Shown piece by piece: positions 59,014-64,000 of a stretch of 64,000 nt of DNA. The translations under genes and the position numbers were made by a program. The notes below the pieces were generated by a model that searched no databases, was not told the origin of the DNA, and worked only from the letters and a program-made list of their open reading frames with translations. The first letter of the stretch is position 1. Each line of letters starts with the position of its first letter. This DNA is from Muribaculaceae bacterium (lineage in GTDB: Bacteria > Bacteroidota > Bacteroidia > Bacteroidales > Muribaculaceae): positions 1 to 64,000 of the forward strand of contig JAFQZK010000026.1 of NCBI GenBank assembly GCA_017405965.1, written 5' to 3'.

Positions 59014-60873
59014 ATGAATAAATTTGTCGAACTAATACCCACGCAACGAGCCAAGTATGGCGAACGTGAAGCGTTGCGATTCCGTGACTACAAGACCCAA
59101 GTGTGGTCCTCCATCACATGGGTGGGTTTCAGCGACCTGATTGATCGAGCTGCCGGTGCCATGCTTGTCAACGGCGTGGGAGAGCATGGCCGAGTGTGTC
59201 TTTTCACTCAGAATTGCCCTGAGATATTGATCACTCACTTCGGTGCCTTCTATAACCGTGCCATCCCTGTCCCCATCTATGCCACGAGCAGCAAGGACGA
59301 GGTGGCCTACATCGTCAATGACTCGGGTGCCACCATCCTGTTCGCCGGCGATCAGAGGCAGTATGACATCGCTCGCCAAGTGATTGACGAGTGCCCCACC
59401 CTCAAGTTCATCGTTACCCTTCACCCCGATGTTAAGCGCCAACCCAAGGACAAATCCACCCTCACGTGGGAGGAGTTCCTGAGCACCGGCGACAAGCTGG
59501 GCAAGGAGGTGCTTGCCGAATTGGAGAAACGTAAGCAGTCGGGGGTGGACAGCGACATCATGTACCTCATCTACACCTCGGGCACCACAGGCGTCCCCAA
59601 GGGCGTGATGCTGGCTCACAGCAACATGAACGCCGCCATGGAGGCCCATATCGAACGCTTCGATGCTTTCATCGATGACAAGACCGACATTTCGCTGAGT
59701 TTCCTGCCCTTCAGCCACGTATTCGAGCTGGGCTGGACAATGGTGTGCCTGTGCACCGGCATCCGTGTCGCCATCAACTACAATCCCAAGGAAATCCAGC
59801 GTGCAGTCAAGGAGGTGCAACCCAACTACATGTGCAGCGTGCCGCGTTTCTGGGAAAAAGTCTATACCGCTATCAACGACAACCTGGCCCATGCCAAGCC
59901 CGTGGTGCGTATGATGGTCAAGCAAGCCATCCGCGTGGGCAAGGTCAGGAATCTGAAATATGCCCGCATGGGCAAGAAGGCTCCCGCTCTGATAGAGAGG
60001 CAATACCAGTATTTCGAGAAAAAGGTTTTCCAAAAGTTGCGTGGCGCCATCGGCGTGACCGATAACAAGATGTTCCCCACCGCCGGTGCCATGCTCAGCG
60101 ACAACATCACCGAGTTCCTGCACGCCGTGGGCATCAACATCTGCATCGGCTACGGCCTGAGCGAGACCAACGCCTCGGTGAGCTTCTTCACCGAGCCCGG
60201 CTGGACCATCGGCACCGTCGGCATGCCCATCTCGAGCATCCAGGTGAAAATCGGCGACCAAAACGAGATTCTGGTCAAGGGCCCCACAGTGATGCAGGGC
60301 TACTACAACAAACCCGAGGAGACCGCCAAAGCTATCGACGCCGACGGCTGGTTCCACACCGGCGACTGCGGCGAGCTGGCCCCCACCGGCGAAATCATCC
60401 TCACCGAGCGCCTCAAGGACCTGTACAAGACCAGCAACGGCAAGTACATCGCCCCGCAGGTGCTCGAGACCATGCTGGGTCAAGACAAATTCATCGAGCA
60501 GGTGGCCATCATCGGCGACGGCCGCAAATATGTGTCGGCGCTCATCGTCCCCGACTTTGAGGAACTGAAGGCCTATGCCGACAAGAAGCACATCGAGCAC
60601 AACACCATCGAGGAACTGGTCAACAGCCCCGATATCCACAAGATGATTGAGGCACGCATCAACGATTACCAGAAAGGTCTCGCCAGCTATGAGCAAATCA
60701 AGCGCTTCGTGCTGCTGCCCAAGGCCTTCACGATGGAGAACGGCGAACTGACCAACACGCTCAAGATCAAGCGAGCCGTGATCAACAAGCGCTACAGCCT
60801 GCTGATCGACGCGATGTACGCCGCCGACTTCCGCAAGAAAAAATCAGCCGACAAGTCGACTGAGGATCAGTGA
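59014..60873 (+). CDS. Long-chain fatty-acid-CoA ligase (AMP-forming)
   Basis: The 619-residue enzyme of the ANL superfamily activates fatty acids as acyl-AMP and then acyl-CoA. The AMP-binding signature YTSGTTGVPKGVMLAHSN is at about 190-207. GYGLSETNASVSF, the GDCGELAPTGEIILTERLKDLYKTSNGKY segment (in parts) and the catalytic Lys near the end (GELTNTLKIKRA) are present. Gut Bacteroidales use it for fatty-acid recycling. It precedes prfB by 29 bp. Confidence 0.93.
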   Translation: MNKFVELIPTQRAKYGEREALRFRDYKTQVWSSITWVGFSDLIDRAAGAMLVNGVGEHGRVCLFTQNCPEILITHFGAFYNRAIPVPIYATSSKDEVAYIVNDSGATILFAGDQRQYDIARQVIDECPTLKFIVTLHPDVKRQPKDKSTLTWEEFLSTGDKLGKEVLAELEKRKQSGVDSDIMYLIYTSGTTGVPKGVMLAHSNMNAAMEAHIERFDAFIDDKTDISLSFLPFSHVFELGWTMVCLCTGIRVAINYNPKEIQRAVKEVQPNYMCSVPRFWEKVYTAINDNLAHAKPVVRMMVKQAIRVGKVRNLKYARMGKKAPALIERQYQYFEKKVFQKLRGAIGVTDNKMFPTAGAMLSDNITEFLHAVGINICIGYGLSETNASVSFFTEPGWTIGTVGMPISSIQVKIGDQNEILVKGPTVMQGYYNKPEETAKAIDADGWFHTGDCGELAPTGEIILTERLKDLYKTSNGKYIAPQVLETMLGQDKFIEQVAIIGDGRKYVSALIVPDFEELKAYADKKHIEHNTIEELVNSPDIHKMIEARINDYQKGLASYEQIKRFVLLPKAFTMENGELTNTLKIKRAVINKRYSLLIDAMYAADFRKKKSADKSTEDQ

Positions 60874-60902
60874 TTAAGGAATAGAGATTAGTGACATAAT
60901 AA

Positions 60903-62012
60903 ATGATAACTCAAGAACAACTCAAGGAACTGCAACAACGCAAAGACGACCTCAAACGTTATCTCGACATCGACGGTAAGAAAATTGAGGTTGAGGAAGA
61001 AGAACTGCGCACACACGTGCCCGACTTCTGGCAAGACCAGAAGGCTGCCGAGGCACAAATGAAAAAGATCAAGTCGCTGCGCAACTGGATCAACGGCTGC
61101 GAGGAAGTGGAACTCGCCGTTGACGAGGTGGCCACCGGATTTGATTTCGTCAAGGAAGGACTCGTCGAGGAAAGCGAAGTCGATGACCTGTATACCAAGG
61201 CGCTTGCCATGCTCGAGAAACTCGAGTTGCGCAACATGCTGCGCCATGACGAGGACAAGATGGACGCGATTCTCAAGATCAACTCGGGTGCCGGTGGTAC
61301 CGAGAGCCAGGACTGGGCATCGATGCTGATGCGCATGTACCTGCGCTGGTGTGAACGCCATGGCTACAAGACCGCAATAGAGCACCTCATCGACGGTGAC
61401 GAGGCCGGCATCAAGAGTGTGACCATCAGCATCGAGGGCGATTTTGCCTACGGTTACCTCAAGAGCGAGAACGGCGTGCACCGCCTGGTGCGCGTGTCGC
61501 CCTATAATGCCCAGGGCAAGCGCATGACCTCGTTTGCCTCGGTCTTCGTGACGCCGCTGGTCGATGACACCATCGAAATCACCCTCGACCCGGCCAGAAT
61601 CTCGTGGGACACCTTCCGCAGCGGCGGTGCCGGTGGCCAGAACGTGAACAAGGTGGAATCGGGTGTGCGCGTGCGCTACCAGTACAAGGACCCCTACACG
61701 GGCGAGGAAGAGGAAATCCTGGTTGAGAACACCGAGACCCGCGACCAGCCCAAGAACCGCGAGAACGCCCTGCGCAACCTGCGTTCAATCCTCTACAACA
61801 AGGAGTTGCAACACCGTCAGGAAGAACAGCGCAAGGTCGAGGACAGCAAGAAGAAGATTGAATGGGGCAGCCAGATACGCAGCTACGTCTTTGATGACCG
61901 CCGCGTGAAGGACCACCGCACCAACCATCAGACCAGTGATGTGGGCGGCGTGATGGACGGCGACCTCGACGACTTTATCAAGGCCTACCTGATGGAGTTC
62001 GCCGAGAGCTAA
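60903..62012 (+). CDS. prfB: Peptide chain release factor 2
   Basis: The 369-residue class-I release factor has the peptidyl-tRNA hydrolysis motif GGQ in SGGAGGQNVNKVESG. The stop-codon recognition tripeptide is SPY (in RVSPYNAQGKRMTSF) where E. coli RF2 has SPF. The frame is continuous through LKRYLDIDGKK, so no programmed +1 frameshift (CUUUGA) is used for its own regulation. The length is normal. Confidence 0.95.
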   Translation: MITQEQLKELQQRKDDLKRYLDIDGKKIEVEEEELRTHVPDFWQDQKAAEAQMKKIKSLRNWINGCEEVELAVDEVATGFDFVKEGLVEESEVDDLYTKALAMLEKLELRNMLRHDEDKMDAILKINSGAGGTESQDWASMLMRMYLRWCERHGYKTAIEHLIDGDEAGIKSVTISIEGDFAYGYLKSENGVHRLVRVSPYNAQGKRMTSFASVFVTPLVDDTIEITLDPARISWDTFRSGGAGGQNVNKVESGVRVRYQYKDPYTGEEEEILVENTETRDQPKNRENALRNLRSILYNKELQHRQEEQRKVEDSKKKIEWGSQIRSYVFDDRRVKDHRTNHQTSDVGGVMDGDLDDFIKAYLMEFAES

Positions 62013-62015
62013 CTT

Positions 62016-62140
62016 AAACTACGAATTCCACGTATTTAACAAATTGGCATCCGCATTCAATTTTTACGAATTTGACTCATGAGTCAACTACGAGGCTTTA
62101 GCTCGGCGAAGCCAATTCCACGTATTTAACAAATTATCAA
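62016..62140. repeat. AACTACGAATT-type element, copy 5, between prfB and argB
   Basis: Contains aactacgaattccacgtatt, then a second ...ttccacgtatttaacaaatt, with GGCTTTAGCTCGGCGAAGCC (a short stem) between. It fills most of the prfB-argB gap. Confidence 0.55.
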
Positions 62141-62160
62141 CCAAGGACCAGGAACTAAAT

Positions 62161-62931
62161 ATGAACGAGAAATTCACCATCGTCAAGGTCAGCGGCAAGA
62201 TTGTCGAGAAAGCCGACCAATTGCGCACCTTTGTCAAGGCATTTGCCGCCATCAAGGGCAAGAAAATGCTCCTCTTCAGCGGCAACATGATGGCCCAGGA
62301 CATCGGCAACAAGCTGGGCATCAAGACCAAACTCATCGACGACCGGCCAGTAGTCGATGCCGGGACGCTGAAACTGCTCACCATGGTCTATGGCGGACTG
62401 GTGAGCCGATTGTTTGTCTCGCTGCTTCAAGGCCACAAGGTCAATGCCCTGGGTGTTACCGGAGCCGACATGAACCTGGTCACCAGCGTCAAACTGCCCG
62501 ACGGCAAGCTGGGTGATACCGGGCAAGTGCGCCACGTCAATACCGAGGCCATCGCTCGCCTGGTCGACAGCGGCATCGTTCCCGTGCTCGCGCCCATCAC
62601 CCATGACGGACGTGGCAACCTGCTGTTCAACGAAACCGACGCCATGGCCGCCGAAATTGCTCGCGCATTATCCTTGAGGTTCAATATCACGCTCATCTAC
62701 TGCTTTGAGAAAAAAGGTGTGCTGCTTAATCCGCAAGACCCCGACAGCGTGGTGGCCAACCTGCGCCGCACCCAGTACAAGAGCCTGCGCGACATGGAAA
62801 TTATCCAGGACTGGTTCGACAACAAGCTGGAAAATGCCTTTACGGCCATCGACCGCGGCGTCAAGGAGGTGATCATCACCTGTCCCGACCAGCTGGGAAA
62901 CCCAGACAAGGGCACCCACATCAAGAGTTGA
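62161..62931 (+). CDS. argB: Acetylglutamate kinase
   Basis: The 256-residue amino-acid-kinase-family protein carries out the second step of arginine synthesis. Motifs: IVKVSGKIVEKADQL, YGGLVSRLFVSLLQGHKVNAL, LGVTGADMNLV, and PVLAPITHDGRGNLLFNETD. The usual KxGG start is degenerate (VSGKIVEK). It follows prfB and precedes asd in the same orientation. Confidence 0.88.
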   Translation: MNEKFTIVKVSGKIVEKADQLRTFVKAFAAIKGKKMLLFSGNMMAQDIGNKLGIKTKLIDDRPVVDAGTLKLLTMVYGGLVSRLFVSLLQGHKVNALGVTGADMNLVTSVKLPDGKLGDTGQVRHVNTEAIARLVDSGIVPVLAPITHDGRGNLLFNETDAMAAEIARALSLRFNITLIYCFEKKGVLLNPQDPDSVVANLRRTQYKSLRDMEIIQDWFDNKLENAFTAIDRGVKEVIITCPDQLGNPDKGTHIKS

Positions 62932-62981
62932 CAACCTGTTGGCACAAGTTTTGCAGAAAGACACCCCGAACGAACTTTTTT

Positions 62982-63009
62982 AAACTCTAAACTCTAAACT
63001 TTATAAACT
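62982..63009 (+). repeat. AAACTCT heptamer tract before asd
   Basis: Four heptamers, aaactct, aaactct, aaacttt, ataaact, end directly at the asd start codon and so form its 5' leader. Confidence 0.7.
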
Positions 63010-63010
63010 T

Positions 63011-64000
63011 ATGAAGGTTGCTATTGTTGGCGCCAGCGGCGCAGTGGGACAGGAATTCATGCGTGTCCTCGACGAACAGAATTTTCCCGTGACTGAACTC
63101 GTCCTTTTCGGCTCGGAACGCAGTGCCGGACGCATTTTCACGTTCCGTGGCAAGGACTATGTGGTGAAACTCCTGCAACACAACGATGACTTCAAGGACA
63201 TCGACATCGCCTTTGTGGCCATGGGTGCCGGTCCGGCACGTGAGTTTGCCCCCACTATCACCAAGCACGGCTGCATCATGATTGACAACAGCAGCGCCTT
63301 CCGCATGGACGACGACGTGCCCCTGGTGGTGCCCGAGGTCAACGGCGAAGACGCCCTGAACACCCCGCGCAACATCATTGCCAACCCCAACTGCTCGACC
63401 ATCATCATGGTTGTTGCCCTCAAGCCGCTCGACAACCTGTCACACATCAAGAACGTGCAGGTGGCAACCTATCAGGCCGCCAGCGGTGCCGGTATGGAGG
63501 CGATGTACGAGTTGGCCCTGCAGACCAGCGAGATCGCCGTCGGCAAGGAAGAACTCACCGTGCGCCACTTCCAGCACGAATTGGCCTATAACGTCATCCC
63601 CCACATCGACGTCTTCCAGGACAACGACTACACACGCGAGGAGATGAAAATGGTGAAGGAGACCTGCAAAATCATGCACAGCGACATCAGGGTGAGCGCC
63701 ACCTGCGTGCGCGTGCCCGTCATGCGCGCCCACAGCGAGGCCGTGTGGATCGAGTGCGAGAACCCCATCACCCCCGAGGAGGCCCGTGCCGCCCTGCAGC
63801 TTGCTCCTGGCGTTGTCGTTGTCGATGACCCGCGCAGCAACCGCTATCCCATGCCCATCGACTGCTCGGGCAAGGATCCCGTCTACGTGGGCCGCATCCG
63901 CGAAGACACCAGCAGCGACAACGGCCTGACCTTCTGGCTGTGCGGTGACCAAATCAAGAAAGGCGCCGCCCTCAACGCCGTCCAGATCGGCCAATACCTC
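63011..64000 (+). CDS. asd: Aspartate-semialdehyde dehydrogenase (partial, runs off the right edge)
   Basis: 330 codons are visible from ATG 63011 with no stop, so the 3' end lies just beyond the window. The N-terminus [20 protein letters not shown] is the NADP-binding Rossmann loop. [14 protein letters not shown], the catalytic Cys128 in [11 protein letters not shown], and [16 protein letters not shown]-type segments identify Asd, which makes L-aspartate-semialdehyde for lysine, methionine and threonine. About 335 residues are expected, so nearly all is present. Confidence 0.93.
   Translation, partial: MKVAIVGASGAVGQEFMRVLDEQNFPVTELVLFGSERSAGRIFTFRGKDYVVKLLQHNDDFKDIDIAFVAMGAGPAREFAPTITKHGCIMIDNSSAFRMDDDVPLVVPEVNGEDALNTPRNIIANPNCSTIIMVVALKPLDNLSHIKNVQVATYQAASGAGMEAMYELALQTSEIAVGKEELTVRHFQHELAYNVIPHIDVFQDNDYTREEMKMVKETCKIMHSDIRVSATCVRVPVMRAHSEAVWIECENPITPEEARAALQLAPGVVVVDDPRSNRYPMPIDCSGKDPVYVGRIREDTSSDNGLTFWLCGDQIKKGAALNAVQIGQYL

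Noticed and set aside
59032-60696. Long minus-strand frame opposite the acyl-CoA ligase
   Set aside because: It is the antisense shadow of a clear AMP-binding enzyme. Its composition is low-complexity His/Val/Gly-rich and has no recognisable domain.
60903-60980. Programmed frameshift in prfB
   Set aside because: The frame is open from ATG 60903 through the usual shift region and no in-frame UGA is present, so no frameshift is needed.
1-64000. tRNA or rRNA genes
   Set aside because: No cloverleaf arrangement or rRNA signature was recognised on reading either strand; a covariance search would be needed to exclude them.

Overview
The window is a 64-kb piece of a Bacteroidales chromosome, most likely a gut Muribaculaceae- or Prevotella-like organism. 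This rests on TAnnTTTG-type -7 promoter boxes in front of many genes, dockerin-tailed surface proteins without cohesins, TonB-dependent receptors, Bacteroidetes-style RNA polymerase omega and BamD, and GH97/GH2 exported glycosidases. Coding DNA has moderate GC; a few membrane-protein genes (about 7.0-8.7, 41.2-41.6 and 45.9-47.9 kb) are visibly more AT-rich. No tRNA, rRNA, CRISPR array, transposase or phage gene was recognised.

Layout. 0-8.7 kb (minus strand): two dockerin-bearing leucine-rich surface proteins, a GH2 beta-galactosidase-type enzyme, and two orphan membrane proteins. 8.86-32.3 kb: a nearly complete anaerobic (early-cobalt) cobalamin locus in four transcription units. A cobalamin riboswitch precedes TonB receptor - CbiK-like lipoprotein - TonB receptor. 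Next come four consecutive bifunctional fusion genes (CbiH-CbiC, CbiE-CbiT, CbiG-CbiF, CbiJ-CbiD), a minus-strand BtuF/BtuC pair, cobS-cobC-cobU-cobT, and a minus-strand cbiA(split)-pduO-cbiP-cobD-cbiB operon. Together these take a sirohydrochlorin/cobalt-precursor to adenosylcobalamin; CbiL, the uroporphyrinogen methylase and the BtuD ATPase are not in the window. 32.7-40.8 kb: GH97 glycosidase, an SH3/zinc-ribbon protein, a C10 (SpeB-like) protease interrupted by a stop codon, and a C69 dipeptidase. 41-49.5 kb: poorly characterised genes, including an AAA+ ATPase followed by two tandem paralogous small proteins, membrane proteins, a HAD hydrolase, and gene remnants. 49.6-64 kb: housekeeping genes (patatin phospholipase, recX, comF-like, four-helix-bundle protein, rpoZ, bamD, bcp, DPP IV, miaA, recR, acyl-CoA ligase, prfB, argB, and a truncated asd at the right edge).

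The most unusual signals are two. (1) A predicted exported CbiK-type chelatase lipoprotein lies between two TonB receptors behind a B12 riboswitch, resembling the Porphyromonas IhtA/IhtB haem system but wired to cobalamin. (2) Intergenic DNA is dense with short repeat families: degenerate heptamer tracts (CAGTTAA, CAGAGAA, TTCTAGT, TAACTCC and similar), an AACTACGAATT inverted repeat, and a GAGACGC palindrome. Several of these begin inside the 3' ends of genes and supply the last codons and the stop codon (cobU, bcp, split cbiA, cbiET, cobD). A further palindromic element lies in frame in the linker of the CbiH-CbiC fusion.
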